Assembly (NCBI RefSeq): GCF_015291745.1
Contig: NZ_CP030059.1
Coordinates: 310,001-374,000, forward strand
DNA: 64,000 nt
Direction: 5' to 3'
Source: Bradyrhizobium sp. CCBAU 53351
GTDB taxonomy: Bacteria > Pseudomonadota > Alphaproteobacteria > Rhizobiales > Xanthobacteraceae
Part shown: positions 28,129-37,031 of the stretch, piece after piece
Position numbering within the stretch: the first letter of the stretch is position 1
Layout: every line of letters begins with the position of its first letter
The notes under the pieces: generated by a model
Seen by the model: the letters and a program-made list of their open reading frames with translations, nothing else
Told to the model about the DNA's origin: nothing
Database searches by the model: none
Position numbers and translations under genes: made by a program

Positions 28129-30258
28129 TTACCGCGGCGGCGCGGTGCCGGGCGGGGGCGGCGGCAGCGAGGCCTGGCCGCCGTTGAGCAGCGGCGTGAT
28201 GTTGCGGATCGTGACGCGACGGTTTATCGCGCTCGGGCCTTGCGTCTGCTCCTTCAGATACTGCTCGCCATAGCCCTGCGACGTCAGGTTCTCCGCGGGG
28301 ACACCGAACTGCTGCGTGAGCAATTCGGCCGCGGCCTGCGCACGACGGTCCGACAGCGAGAGATTGTCGACCTCGTTGCCGACCGCGTCGGTGTGTCCCT
28401 CGATCAGGAAGACCTCGCGCGGATTGCGCTGAATCGCCTGGTTGAGGCCGTCGGCGATCGTCTGCAGCCGGGCCGCCTGGTCCGGCGGGATGGTCCACGA
28501 TCCCGTTTCGAAGACGATCGTGTTGACGTCGATGCTCGGCATCTGCATGCGAACATTCGGGCTGTACCGGATCTCGTCGAGCGAGTAGCGCCGATCGATC
28601 CGCTGCACAGGCGGTGCCACCATGGTCTGGTAGATGACATCAGGTGACGCTTCCTGGGCGTCGACGATGTAGCGATCGTAAGGAATGTTCACGACCGGCG
28701 GCGGCACGTCGACATAGAAGCCGCCGACCGCCCGTGGATCGCGGTAGGTGTTGTCGATGATGATGAGCTCGTGTCCACGGGGATCCCTGCGGATGCGCCG
28801 CATCAGCCGGCCGTCGGCGCCGACGACGGTGATGATTTCGCTGCCGTCAGGACGAACGACGACCGTGCGGGTTTCGCCGCCGACCGTGTCCGTGCGGATG
28901 TCGCGGGCGCCGTAACGGAAACGATAGAGGTCGTTGCCGCGGACATAGGCCTGCCCGCCCGGATCGCGGATGATGATGCGGTCCGGCTCGGTGTAGACGG
29001 TGCGGCCGCCTTCGATGGTCTCGCGTCGCTGATTGTGCATGTCGGCGATGGTGGCGCCGATCACGGCGCCGGCCACCACGCCTGCACCGACCGCGAGCGG
29101 CGTGAGGTCACGCTGCGGCGGACGCGGGGCAGGCGGCAAGGGCGCGGCGACCGTCGGGGCGGCCCGGAAGGCCGGGGCAACCGTCGGCGGAGCGTATTGA
29201 GCCCTGTTCGGCGGCGGCGCTGCGGCCGCCGAGCCGGGGACGACAGTCGGTGCTGCCGCGCCGGCGGGAGGTGCCGGCGGCCGGGGCGGAGCGCCAGCCT
29301 GCGGTGAGGCGGGCGGAGTTCCGGCGGCAGGCGGCGTTGCGCCCTGCTGGCCAGGCGCTGGCGTCGCGGTCGGAGCCGGTGTCGCGCCGGGTGCCGCACC
29401 TGGGCGTCCGGGCGGCGGTGTCGGCGTGCCAGCCGGAGCTGGCGTCGCGGTCGGAGCGGCCCCGGGAGCTGGAGCCCCTGCGGCCGGAGGCGCACCGGGA
29501 CGACCGGGCGGCGGTGTACCGGGACGGCCAGCCGGCGGTGCGCCGGGTGTGCTGCCAGGTGTGCTGCCAGGAACCGGCGTTGCGGTTGGCGCCGGTGTCG
29601 CGGCCGGAGCTGGCGCGCCCGGTCGTGCCGTCGGCGCGGCCGGTGACGGAGACGGCGTTGCCGTGGGCGCGGGCGCAGGGCGGCCCTGGGGAGTTGCTGC
29701 GGGAGGCGGAGCCGGTGGAGTCGGAGCGGGACGCGTGCCCGGCGGTGGCGGAGGCGGCGTGTGGGGTTGTGCGGCGGGCGGCGGCGTGGGCGCGTGCTGC
29801 GGCGCCGCGGCGGGCGGCGGTGCTGGGCGTGCTGCCGGCGGTGCGGGAGGCGGCGTCGGGGCATGCTGCTGCGGGGCCGCAGCCGGGGGCGGTGACGGCG
29901 GCTTCGGCGCGGCAGGCGGCGGGGGTGGCGGCGGCGGGGCCGGGCGGGCCGCAGGTGGCGGTGGAGGCGGAGGTGGCGCGGCCGGGCGAGGCGGTGCGGC
30001 CGCCGGCGGCGGCGCAGCAGGCGGATGGGGAGGTGCAGCTGCGGGCGGCGGCGCGGCGGGGCGCGCGGGCGGGGCAGGCGGCGCGGCTGCTGGCGGCCCC
30101 TTCGGCGGCTGCTTCGGTTTTCCGTCAGGGCCCGTGTCTTGCGGCTGGGCCTGCGCGACCACGAGCGGCGGCGCACTTTGCGCTTGCGATGCGGAGCTTG
30201 CGAATTGCATCGCGGTCAGAGCCGTCGTCGCAAGCAGCACGAAACGAAGATTGGTCAT
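28129..30258 (-). CDS. OmpA family protein with long proline/alanine-rich N-terminal region
   Basis: 709 residues. Signal peptide MTNLRFVLLATTALTAMQFA followed by SSASQAQS. Residues about 35-370 are extremely rich in Pro and Ala, an extended spacer. A small hydrophobic glycine stretch (AVGAGVVAGAVIGATIAD) follows, then a beta-rich middle (IIIRDPGGQAYVRGNDLYRF). The C-terminal OmpA-like domain (about 575-690) has IEGHTDAVGNEVDNLSLSDR, the peptidoglycan-binding signature with Asp and Arg ligands. It probably spans the periplasm, anchoring the envelope to peptidoglycan. The long spacer could reach across or out of the periplasm (inference). The spacer length is likely variable between strains. 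Confidence 0.88.
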   Translation of the reverse strand: MTNLRFVLLATTALTAMQFASSASQAQSAPPLVVAQAQPQDTGPDGKPKQPPKGPPAAAPPAPPARPAAPPPAAAPPHPPAAPPPAAAPPRPAAPPPPPPPPAARPAPPPPPPPPAAPKPPSPPPAAAPQQHAPTPPPAPPAARPAPPPAAAPQHAPTPPPAAQPHTPPPPPPGTRPAPTPPAPPPAATPQGRPAPAPTATPSPSPAAPTARPGAPAPAATPAPTATPVPGSTPGSTPGAPPAGRPGTPPPGRPGAPPAAGAPAPGAAPTATPAPAGTPTPPPGRPGAAPGATPAPTATPAPGQQGATPPAAGTPPASPQAGAPPRPPAPPAGAAAPTVVPGSAAAAPPPNRAQYAPPTVAPAFRAAPTVAAPLPPAPRPPQRDLTPLAVGAGVVAGAVIGATIADMHNQRRETIEGGRTVYTEPDRIIIRDPGGQAYVRGNDLYRFRYGARDIRTDTVGGETRTVVVRPDGSEIITVVGADGRLMRRIRRDPRGHELIIIDNTYRDPRAVGGFYVDVPPPVVNIPYDRYIVDAQEASPDVIYQTMVAPPVQRIDRRYSLDEIRYSPNVRMQMPSIDVNTIVFETGSWTIPPDQAARLQTIADGLNQAIQRNPREVFLIEGHTDAVGNEVDNLSLSDRRAQAAAELLTQQFGVPAENLTSQGYGEQYLKEQTQGPSAINRRVTIRNITPLLNGGQASLPPPPPGTAPPR

Positions 30259-30444
30259 GGTGGTGAACTTCCCCGGAAGGTTCTTTGACGAAGTGTTGGG
30301 ATGAACAGCTACGCGTTAGGCCGGATTGTGGCGGGCGAAGCGATCGCGGCCCGATTTATTTCTGCATGGAAATCACGTCACTCCAGCGACGTTCATTGCG
30401 CATTCAGACGCTGGTTGCAATTGCCTCACATGTGATGAGGCATC

Positions 30445-30690
30445 TCATGCGCCATCCCGCGGCGGATTCGCGTCCGTCGCGGGGTTGGGGGTGAGCGGCC
30501 CGTTCGGCCCGCGTGATGGAATCTCTTCGGGCACGTTGCCCGGGAGTTCATCGGGCCGCGGGGATTCACCGGGCTCGCGCACCGGCGGCGCGATTTCAGG
30601 CTGCGGATTGCCGGGCGGAATTCCCGGCGGCGGCTCGGTCGGCGTGCCCGGTGTCGAGGGTGGAATCTCGGGCGGCTCGATCGGCATCAC
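30445..30690 (-). CDS. Small proline-rich hypothetical protein
   Basis: 81 residues, about a third proline (PPEIPPSTPGTPTEPPPGIP at the start), with no signal peptide or membrane helix; likely disordered. The ATG at 30690 overlaps the stop of the flavoprotein gene by four bases, suggesting coupled translation and the same EcfG-like promoter. No family is recognised. It could be a spurious frame in G+C-rich DNA, but the overlap and the lack of another gene here favour a real one. Confidence 0.5.
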   Translation of the reverse strand: MMPIEPPEIPPSTPGTPTEPPPGIPPGNPQPEIAPPVREPGESPRPDELPGNVPEEIPSRGPNGPLTPNPATDANPPRDGA

Positions 30691-31172
30691 ATCGAGACCT
30701 TGCGGTTCTCACCGATGTCCGGGCGCGTGTTCGTCACCGCCGCAGCCGCCATCTTCACATAGGAGATCACCGTGCCCGGCGAATCCCAGAACTCGGCATC
30801 GTCGGGTGCGATCTTGAGCACGCGGATGTTGGGATCCTCCGCGCTGTCCCACCACGCCTTGGCTGGCGTCGAGAACGCCTCCTTGATCTTTGCACGGTCG
30901 TTGGAGACCACGGCCGTGCCGGTCAGCGAGACATATTTCTGGCTGCCGGAATCCGCGAACGACAAATTGATCGAGGGATTGCGGGCGATCTCCTCGTCCT
31001 TGTGGCGCCGTGCGTCGGTCAGGAAGTAGATCGTGTTCGCGTCGCGATCGAGATGGGCGCTCATCGGCCGCGCACGGAGCTTGTCGCCGTCGCGCGTCAC
31101 CAGCATCGCGAAGCCGATCTTCTTCATCAGCTCCCAGGCGCGATCGACGTCGCGGGCATTGTCGTTGGCCAT
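30687..31172 (-). CDS. Pyridoxamine 5'-phosphate oxidase-like flavoprotein (general stress protein 26 type)
   Basis: 161 residues of the split-barrel FMN-binding fold. Conserved pieces: FAMLVTRDGDKLRARPMSAH, IYFLTDARRHKDEEIARNP and VSLTGTAVVSNDRAKIKEAF, as in GSP26/DUF385-like proteins from stress regulons. It probably binds FMN or F420-like cofactor in the cytoplasm. An EcfG-type promoter motif lies 28-52 bp upstream of the ATG, in agreement with stress control. Followed by a coupled small proline-rich gene. Confidence 0.88.
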   Translation of the reverse strand: MANDNARDVDRAWELMKKIGFAMLVTRDGDKLRARPMSAHLDRDANTIYFLTDARRHKDEEIARNPSINLSFADSGSQKYVSLTGTAVVSNDRAKIKEAFSTPAKAWWDSAEDPNIRVLKIAPDDAEFWDSPGTVISYVKMAAAAVTNTRPDIGENRKVSM

Positions 31173-31199
31173 ATCGTACTCCTTGCTGCAAGCAACGAT

Positions 31200-31224
31200 A
31201 ACGGCCGCCGGGATTTGAGGTTCC
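31200..31224 (-). promoter_or_regulatory. EcfG-type promoter motif for the stress flavoprotein
   Basis: Minus strand GGAAC (31224-31220), 16 bases, CGTT (31203-31200). Transcription would start near 31192, leaving a leader of about 20 nt before the ATG at 31172. The downstream gene is of a family typically under general stress control, which makes this the best supported of the three such sites. Confidence 0.7.
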
Positions 31225-31237
31225 GGCAGGAACCCGG

Positions 31238-31624
31238 CTATTCCGGGGTGTGGCAGACCGCCTCGATGTTGTGGCCATCGGGGTCGAGCACGAAGGCGCC
31301 ATAATAGTTCGGGTGATAATGCGGGCGGATGCCGGGCGGGCCGTTATCGCGTCCGCCGGCCGCGATCGCCGCCTTGTAGAACGCGTCGACGATAGCGCGG
31401 TTGTCGGCACGAATGGCGATATGCACCGGCTTGTTCATGGCGCCTTCGCCGCCGAACCAGAAATCCGGCTTGCCCTCAGTGCCGAAGCCTGCGGCCGCGG
31501 CGTGCCCGGTCTGCTCAGCCGTGACCTCCATGACCAGGCCGTAGCCGAGCGGCGCCAGCGCCTTGGCGTAGAACGCTTTCGCGCGCTCGTAGTCGGAGAC
31601 GGAAAAGCCCAAATGGTCGATCAT
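31238..31624 (-). CDS. VOC family (glyoxalase/bleomycin resistance-like) protein
   Basis: 128 residues starting at MIDHLGFSVSDYERAK; upstream residues in frame are not conserved. One full VOC module with two beta-alpha-beta-beta-beta repeats; candidate metal ligands are His3, His in KPVHIAIRA and Glu in DGHNIEAVCH. NYYGAFVLDPDGHNIEAV is the typical C-terminal strand. The family includes glyoxalases, dioxygenases and resistance proteins; the specific role is unknown. It ends 65 bp before the flavoprotein start on the same strand. Confidence 0.88.
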   Translation of the reverse strand: MIDHLGFSVSDYERAKAFYAKALAPLGYGLVMEVTAEQTGHAAAAGFGTEGKPDFWFGGEGAMNKPVHIAIRADNRAIVDAFYKAAIAAGGRDNGPPGIRPHYHPNYYGAFVLDPDGHNIEAVCHTPE

Positions 31625-31634
31625 CGCCAGCTCC

Positions 31635-32531
31635 CTAGTTCGTTCTTGCAAGCCGTGACAGGAACGTATTGCTTCGTGTCTTGCGCACGATCGTAAAGCC
31701 GCGCGCGACCATGTCGGCGATACAATCCTGCTGCCATTCGTTTTGCGAGAGGTGCTCGATCACCACCGCGCGCGGCCACAGCGCGGGCGGTGCGTCGCGG
31801 AAGAAGCCGATCAGCACGCGGTCCTCAAAACCTTCGACGTCGATCTTGAGCGAATCGATCTGGGTGACGCCGGCCTCGTCGAGGATGCGCGTCAGGCGCA
31901 GCGACGGCACCTTGATCGCGTCCGCGCCGGCCGTGCCGGTGACGACATGGGTGGCGCCGAGATTGCCGCCGCCGCTCTCGATCATCAGCTCGCCGTCGGT
32001 CTCACCGGCCGCGGCCTGCACCAGGCGCACCTGCGCAGCTTTCGATGCGGCGTGATTGAAGGAAAGCCGTCCAAACGTCAGCGGATGCGGCTCGATCGCG
32101 ACCACCTTGCCGGTGCTGCCGACCTGTCGCGCCATCACCAGCGCAAACGTGCCGACATTGGCGCCGACATCGACGAAGGTGCCGCCGGAAGGGGTGTACT
32201 GGCGCAGGAAGTCGAGTTCGTCGAGATTGTAATCGGGATTGAACAATGCGCCGCGCTCGGTCGCGCTGCCCTGGTGATAGAGCCGGAACGAGGCGCCCTG
32301 ATATTGCACGTCGACGGGGCCGCTCCGCAGCAGGTTCACCAGCCGCGACATCCACGGACGGAACGCGCCGCGCTTCAGCCCCGATTGCGTCGTGAGGCGG
32401 ATGATCGCGGCCTGCGCCGCGTTCGGCGCAAACGCGCCGAACGGCGCGGACGAAGGGGTATTGTCGGTCGTCAAGCAGCAGATCCTCGTTGCAAGCGGCG
32501 CATGCATAGCCGGTTTTGCGGAGGACTCCAA
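31635..32531 (-). CDS. FkbM family methyltransferase
   Basis: Up to 298 residues; an internal ATG at 32507 is an alternative start, and the first 45 residues look unconserved. SAM-binding motif I is FVDVGANVGTFALVMARQV, followed by VVAIEPHPLTFGRL, and the family-typical IDSLKIDVEGFEDRVLIGF. FkbM enzymes O-methylate polyketides or surface polysaccharides. It ends 10 bp before the VOC start. No polysaccharide cluster is next to it, so the target is unknown. Confidence 0.85.
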   Translation of the reverse strand: MESSAKPAMHAPLATRICCLTTDNTPSSAPFGAFAPNAAQAAIIRLTTQSGLKRGAFRPWMSRLVNLLRSGPVDVQYQGASFRLYHQGSATERGALFNPDYNLDELDFLRQYTPSGGTFVDVGANVGTFALVMARQVGSTGKVVAIEPHPLTFGRLSFNHAASKAAQVRLVQAAAGETDGELMIESGGGNLGATHVVTGTAGADAIKVPSLRLTRILDEAGVTQIDSLKIDVEGFEDRVLIGFFRDAPPALWPRAVVIEHLSQNEWQQDCIADMVARGFTIVRKTRSNTFLSRLARTN

Positions 32532-32546
32532 TCTTCACGAGAAGTT

Positions 32547-32634
32547 CGTAATCCGGATAAGGCGCAGCGAGATCCGGGACCTTTTCCGCTTGCGGCACGA
32601 GCCCCGGATTGCGCTTCGCTCCATCCGGGCTACG
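32547..32634. repeat. Interspersed palindromic repeat, CGTAGCCCGGATGGA family (left arm diverged)
   Basis: Right arm TTCGCTCCATCCGGGCTACG is intact; the left arm reads CGTAATCCGGATAAGGCGCA, so it has drifted. It lies between the ABC transporter stop and the methyltransferase start. Compare 27976-28062 and 50562-50648. Confidence 0.8.
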
Positions 32635-32637
32635 GCC

Positions 32638-34593
32638 TCACGCCGCCTTCTTCGGCGCCTTTCGCTGCCTCAGGAATCGCCCGAGCAGTCGGCGCTTGCC
32701 CTTGCGCGGGATCAGGTCGATGTCGCTGACCAGCTTGGCGCCGCCCTTGCGGCGCTCCAGCACGATCTTGCGGCTGTGGAAGGCCTCGAGCTCCGCGCGA
32801 TGCGCCACGCTGACGATGGTCGCCTTCGGCAACTCGTCGGTGACCATCTTCATCATCTTGTCCTGGCTCTTCTCGTCGAGCGCCGAGGTCGCCTCGTCCA
32901 GCACGACAATGTCGGGGTTGTGCAACAGGAGCCGCGCGAAGGCGAGGCGCTGCTTCTCGCCGCCTGACAGCGTCTGGTCCCAGGGGCCTTCCTCCTCGAT
33001 CTTCTCCTTGAGATGATCGAGCCCGACCTTGTGCAGGGCCTCGCCGATCTCGTCGACGGTCCAGTGATCGGCTGCGCCGGGATAGGCGACCGCGCGGCGC
33101 AGCGATCCCGAGGGCACGTAAGGCCGCTGCGGCAGCATGAACAGGCGGCGGTCCGGATGGAAATTCACGCCGCCACCGCCCCAGGGCCAGAGGCCGGCGA
33201 TGGCGCGCACCAGCGTGCTCTTGCCCGTGCCGGATTCGCCGGCGACCAGCAGCCGCTCGCCCGGCTCGATCACCACTTCGGTCTCGCCGACCACCGCGGT
33301 GCCGTCGTCGAGCGTGACCGAGAGGTCGTGCAGCTCCAGCATGGCGTCGTTGTGCGTCTCGCCGCGCTTGATGCGGCCGAGACCGTCGCCCTGCTCGGCG
33401 CGCTCGAGGCCGTCGAGCGACATCATCAGCGAGGCGATGCGGCGCGCGCAGGCGTTCCAGTCGGCGAGCCGCGGATAATTGTCGACCAGCCAGCCGAACG
33501 CGCTCTGCACGATGGTGAAGGCGGAGGCCGCCTGCATCACCTGTCCCAGCGTCATGCTGCCGTCGAGGAATTTCGGTGCGCAAAGCAGGAGCGGCACGAC
33601 GGGCGCAACCAGGCTCGAGCCTTGCGACACCAGCGTGGTGCGCATGTGCTGGCCCGCCAGCCGCGCCCATTGCCGGATCACATTGGTGAAGTTGCGGTCG
33701 ATGCCGCCGCGCTCCTCCTCCTCGCCGCCGAGCAGCGCGATGCTCTCGCCGTTCTCGCGCACGCGCGTCAGCGCGTAGCGGAAGTCGGCTTCGGCCTGGT
33801 TCTTGTCTTCGGACACCTGCACGAAGCGGCGGCCGATCACCAGGATCGAGCCGGAAGCTATTCCCGCATAGAGCATCGCGGCGATCACGAGGAAGCCTGG
33901 AATGGTGATGCTCGTGCCGCCAAGCGTCAAGGTGAGCGCGCCGCCGATGGTCCAGAGCACGACGATGAAGGTCGCGGCCGACAACAGCGCCGAGGCGACG
34001 CCGGCGAGGAAGTCGACCGGGGAATCGGTCGCGATGCGCAGATCTTCCGCGATCCGGTATTCGGGATTCTTGTGGTCGCCGCTGACGAGATTGAGCTGGT
34101 AGTAGCGCCCGTTCTTGAGCCAACGCGTCAGCACGCTCGACGTCAGCCAGGCCCGCCAGCGCCGCTGGATGCCCATGCGCGCGAACACTTGCGCGACGCC
34201 GAGCACGATGCTTCCGATCGCGAGCGGAAAGAACACCGCGGTGAGATGGAAGACGCTCGCGGCCTCGCGCTTCTCGATCGCGTCGAAGATCGCCCTGTTC
34301 CAGACATTGATGCCGTACTGGAAGCCGACGGTGAGGATGATCAGGACAACGAGGCCGATCGAGAACGGCCAGGCGAGGCGGTCGCCGCTGCGTCCCCAGA
34401 AGCCGCGCGCGCTGATCCAGAACCGCGTCAGCAGATAATCCTTGCGAACCTGCTCGGCCTCCTCGGGCGAGAGCTCCGGGTCGGGCTCGAGCAGCTCCGG
34501 CGGCGGAGGGGCGACCTCGTCGCCGTTCTCGCCCTTGATTCCGACGATGGGCGACTTGGAATTGTCTTGACGCTTGGGGGCGGGCTTGGGCAT
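32638..34593 (-). CDS. ABC transporter with SbmA/BacA-like membrane domain fused to ATPase (BclA/ExsE/YddA type)
   Basis: 651 residues, one half-transporter. Membrane domain from about residue 75 with SbmA/BacA-like features (FQYGINVWNRAIFDAIEKRE, RWRAWLTSSVLTRWLKNGRYY). ATPase domain: Walker A GESGTGKST, Q-loop LPQRPYVPSG, signature LSGGEKQRLAFARLLLHNP, Walker B VVLDEATSALD, His-switch SVAHR. In Bradyrhizobium a protein of this kind, BclA, imports legume NCR peptides; others import very-long-chain acyl-CoA or peptides. Which one this is cannot be told from sequence alone. An EcfG-like motif lies directly upstream. Confidence 0.87.
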   Translation of the reverse strand: MPKPAPKRQDNSKSPIVGIKGENGDEVAPPPPELLEPDPELSPEEAEQVRKDYLLTRFWISARGFWGRSGDRLAWPFSIGLVVLIILTVGFQYGINVWNRAIFDAIEKREAASVFHLTAVFFPLAIGSIVLGVAQVFARMGIQRRWRAWLTSSVLTRWLKNGRYYQLNLVSGDHKNPEYRIAEDLRIATDSPVDFLAGVASALLSAATFIVVLWTIGGALTLTLGGTSITIPGFLVIAAMLYAGIASGSILVIGRRFVQVSEDKNQAEADFRYALTRVRENGESIALLGGEEEERGGIDRNFTNVIRQWARLAGQHMRTTLVSQGSSLVAPVVPLLLCAPKFLDGSMTLGQVMQAASAFTIVQSAFGWLVDNYPRLADWNACARRIASLMMSLDGLERAEQGDGLGRIKRGETHNDAMLELHDLSVTLDDGTAVVGETEVVIEPGERLLVAGESGTGKSTLVRAIAGLWPWGGGGVNFHPDRRLFMLPQRPYVPSGSLRRAVAYPGAADHWTVDEIGEALHKVGLDHLKEKIEEEGPWDQTLSGGEKQRLAFARLLLHNPDIVVLDEATSALDEKSQDKMMKMVTDELPKATIVSVAHRAELEAFHSRKIVLERRKGGAKLVSDIDLIPRKGKRRLLGRFLRQRKAPKKAA

Positions 34594-34601
34594 GCGCGGA
34601 C

Positions 34602-34626
34602 AACGCGAGGGAAATCAACCGGTTCC
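34602..34626 (-). promoter_or_regulatory. EcfG-type promoter motif for the BacA-like ABC transporter
   Basis: Minus strand GGAAC (34626-34622), 16 bases, CGTT (34605-34602). The predicted transcript start near 34595 falls at the annotated ATG (34593), giving a near-leaderless message or implying a start codon further in. A cluster of three GTTCC copies here (34622, 34632, 34642 on the plus strand) weakens the case a little. Confidence 0.5.
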
Positions 34627-34645
34627 CTCGGGTTCCGCAAGGTTC

Positions 34646-36844
34646 CTATTCGGCGGCGCCGTCCCGGACGCGCCGGATACGGGCGGCCCGATGCAGAACG
34701 CGCGACAATTCCTCGACCGAATAGGGCTTTTGCACCAGATCGAAGCCGGCCACGCCCTCTTGTGACAGGGCCTGGCTGTAGCCCGTGGTCAGCACGATCG
34801 GCACGTCGATGGCGCGGTCGCGGATCGCCTGCGCCAGATCGAGCCCGGTCATGCCCGGCATCACCACGTCGGAGAACACGACGTCGAAGCGATCGGCGTC
34901 CATCACGAGCTCGGCGAGGGCATCCGTCGCATTGTCGACCAGCGTGATGCTGTAGCCGAGCTCGGTGAGACCGTCGGCGGCGAAATTGGCAAGCTCGATA
35001 TTGTCCTCGACCACCAGCACCGACATGCCGCTGCCGGCCACCGCCGGCGCCGTGTTGGGCGCCTGCCGCTGCGGCAGAAGCTCCGGCGGCACGCGCGGCA
35101 GATAGAGCGAGAAGGTGCTGCCGTGTCCCACTTCGCTCGTGACCGTCACCTCGCCGCCGGATTGCCGGGCGAAGCCGAACACCTGGGACAGGCCAAGGCC
35201 GGTGCCGTGGCCGACCTGCTTGGTGGTGAAGAACGGCTCGAAGATGCGTCCCAACCGGGCGGCGGGAATGCCGATGCCGGTGTCGCTGACGGTCACGCTG
35301 ACGAAGCCATGGCTTGCCGGGCTCTGGTTTCCCAGACTGTGGCTGCCCAAGGGCTGATTTCCCAAGCTCTGGCTAGCCGAGGCCCCGGCCAGCGCGTCCG
35401 GAACGGCCGACGCGGTCTCGACCTTGAAAGTGATCCTGCCCTTGCCCTGCATGGCGTCGCGCGCGTTGGTCGCCATGTTGATCAGCGCCGTCTCGAACTG
35501 GCCGGCATCGGCACGGACCAGGCAGGGCTCGGTGGGCAGCCGCATGGCGATCTCGATGGCCGGCCCCAGCAGGGGCGCGAGCATGTCGTGCAGCGACTGC
35601 ATCCGTTCGCCGACGTCGAACACCTCCGGCTTCAGGGTCTGGCGCCGCGCAAAGGCGAGCAGCTGCGAGGTCAGCTTGGCCGCCCGGGCCACGGCGTCCG
35701 CGATGGCGGTGATGTAGCGCTGGCGCCGCTCCTCCGTCAGCTGCGGCCGGTTCAACAGGTCGACGGAGGCGCGGATCACCGTCAGCAGATTGTTGAAGTC
35801 GTGCGCGACGCCGCCGGTGAGCTGTCCGAGCGCCTCGAGGCGCTGGCTATGCTTGAGCGCTTCCTCGGCTTCGCGCCGCTTGGCGGCTTCGGCCTGAAGG
35901 TGCTGGGTGCGTCGCAACGCCAGCGCCAACAGCAGAAACAGCAGTGCGGTGGCGGGAATGCCGAACACCAGATGCTGGCCGATCGTGGCGAACCAGCGCG
36001 CGCGGATCGCCGAGGTCTCGAGCCCGGCGCTGACATAGATCGGGTATTCCGCGACGCGCCGGTAGCCGATGCGGCGCTCGACCCCGTCCGACGGCCAGGC
36101 GACGGTGATGAGGCCACGCTCGGGGCGCGCCGCGATTTCCCGGCCGACCGGCCCGGTCGGATCGAGCCTGATGTCGCGGTCAAGCCGCGGGAAATGCGTG
36201 AGCATGGCGCCGTCGGTGCGGCCCATCGCGAAGAAGCTGCCGGGATCCGATCCGATGCGAGCGTAGAAGCTCTCGAAATATTCCGGCAGGACCGAGGCTT
36301 GGATCACCCCGATGAAGCGACCGTCGTCGGAGTCGCGGCGGCGGCTCACGCCGAAAAAGCGGGCGCCCTGATAGGGCGGTCGTGGCGTCAGGGCGGTGCC
36401 GATGAACGTGCCGATGCTCTGGTCGATATGGGCGTAGAAATAGTCGCGGTCGGCAAAGCTCAGCTCCGGCGGGGGGGAGGCGAGGCTGTTGACCAGCGCC
36501 TTTCCGTCCGCATCGAAGATCCAGGCCGATTTGAGCTGCGGCAGCGAATCGCTCAGCCGCTTCAGCCGCCGGTGCAGCGCCGGCTCGCGCGCGCGGATGG
36601 TGTCGTCGGAAAGGCCGCGGACCACCTCGTTGAGCTCGGCAAGGCTGCGGTCGATGGTCTCGAACACCTTGAGCGCGTGCTCATGCGCGACGTCGAGCGT
36701 GCGCTCGATCTCCCGGTCGGCGATCTCCCTGGTCGAGGTGTAGGAAATCGTGGCGGCGATCGCGAACAGCGCAACCGGCAGCGCCAGGGATGCCGCCATC
36801 ATCCACTGTAACAGCCTTAGCGAGTTGCGTTGCGCCCTCTGCAC
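34646..36844 (-). CDS. Hybrid sensor histidine kinase with fused response regulator
   Basis: 732 residues. Helix 1 (about 15-32), a periplasmic sensor region of roughly 250 residues (PDC/Cache type; FADRDYFYAHIDQSIGTFIG), helix 2 (about 290-310), then a kinase core: H-box GGVAHDFNNLLTVIRASVDL with the phospho-His, N-box INMATNARDAMQGKG, G1 DTGIGIP, G2 GHGTGLGLSQVFG. The C-terminal receiver has VVEDN, phospho-Asp in VVFSDVVMPGM, and Lys in LVQKPYS. The receiver may relay to an unlinked histidine phosphotransferase or tune the kinase. Signal unknown. Confidence 0.92.
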   Translation of the reverse strand: MQRAQRNSLRLLQWMMAASLALPVALFAIAATISYTSTREIADREIERTLDVAHEHALKVFETIDRSLAELNEVVRGLSDDTIRAREPALHRRLKRLSDSLPQLKSAWIFDADGKALVNSLASPPPELSFADRDYFYAHIDQSIGTFIGTALTPRPPYQGARFFGVSRRRDSDDGRFIGVIQASVLPEYFESFYARIGSDPGSFFAMGRTDGAMLTHFPRLDRDIRLDPTGPVGREIAARPERGLITVAWPSDGVERRIGYRRVAEYPIYVSAGLETSAIRARWFATIGQHLVFGIPATALLFLLLALALRRTQHLQAEAAKRREAEEALKHSQRLEALGQLTGGVAHDFNNLLTVIRASVDLLNRPQLTEERRQRYITAIADAVARAAKLTSQLLAFARRQTLKPEVFDVGERMQSLHDMLAPLLGPAIEIAMRLPTEPCLVRADAGQFETALINMATNARDAMQGKGRITFKVETASAVPDALAGASASQSLGNQPLGSHSLGNQSPASHGFVSVTVSDTGIGIPAARLGRIFEPFFTTKQVGHGTGLGLSQVFGFARQSGGEVTVTSEVGHGSTFSLYLPRVPPELLPQRQAPNTAPAVAGSGMSVLVVEDNIELANFAADGLTELGYSITLVDNATDALAELVMDADRFDVVFSDVVMPGMTGLDLAQAIRDRAIDVPIVLTTGYSQALSQEGVAGFDLVQKPYSVEELSRVLHRAARIRRVRDGAAE

Positions 36845-37031
36845 AGTCGCTCCGTCCCTGACGCGAGCTTAACTGAATCTCGCGTGAGGAAGGAAGCAGC
36901 TTGTGCGGGAACCGCAGGTTGTGAGACGAAAATATACGCGCGCGGCGGGCCGGAGAAAATTCTCCTCGAATTGGCCGCGATCCCGGAACGTCCCGGCCGG
37001 TCAGCCGGAACGCGAAGCACGAAATACGTCT
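36845..37031. other. Intergenic region between sdhB and the hybrid kinase
   Basis: 187 bp downstream of sdhB and upstream of the kinase, both on the minus strand. It contains GGAGAAAATTCTCC (36951-36964), a perfect palindrome, which may terminate or mark an operator. Nothing else recognisable. Confidence 0.35.

Noticed and set aside
29250..30304. Glycine/alanine-rich open frames opposite the proline-rich part of the OmpA-family gene
   Set aside because: They are reverse-strand readings of proline and alanine codons; the minus-strand gene has signal peptide and OmpA domain.
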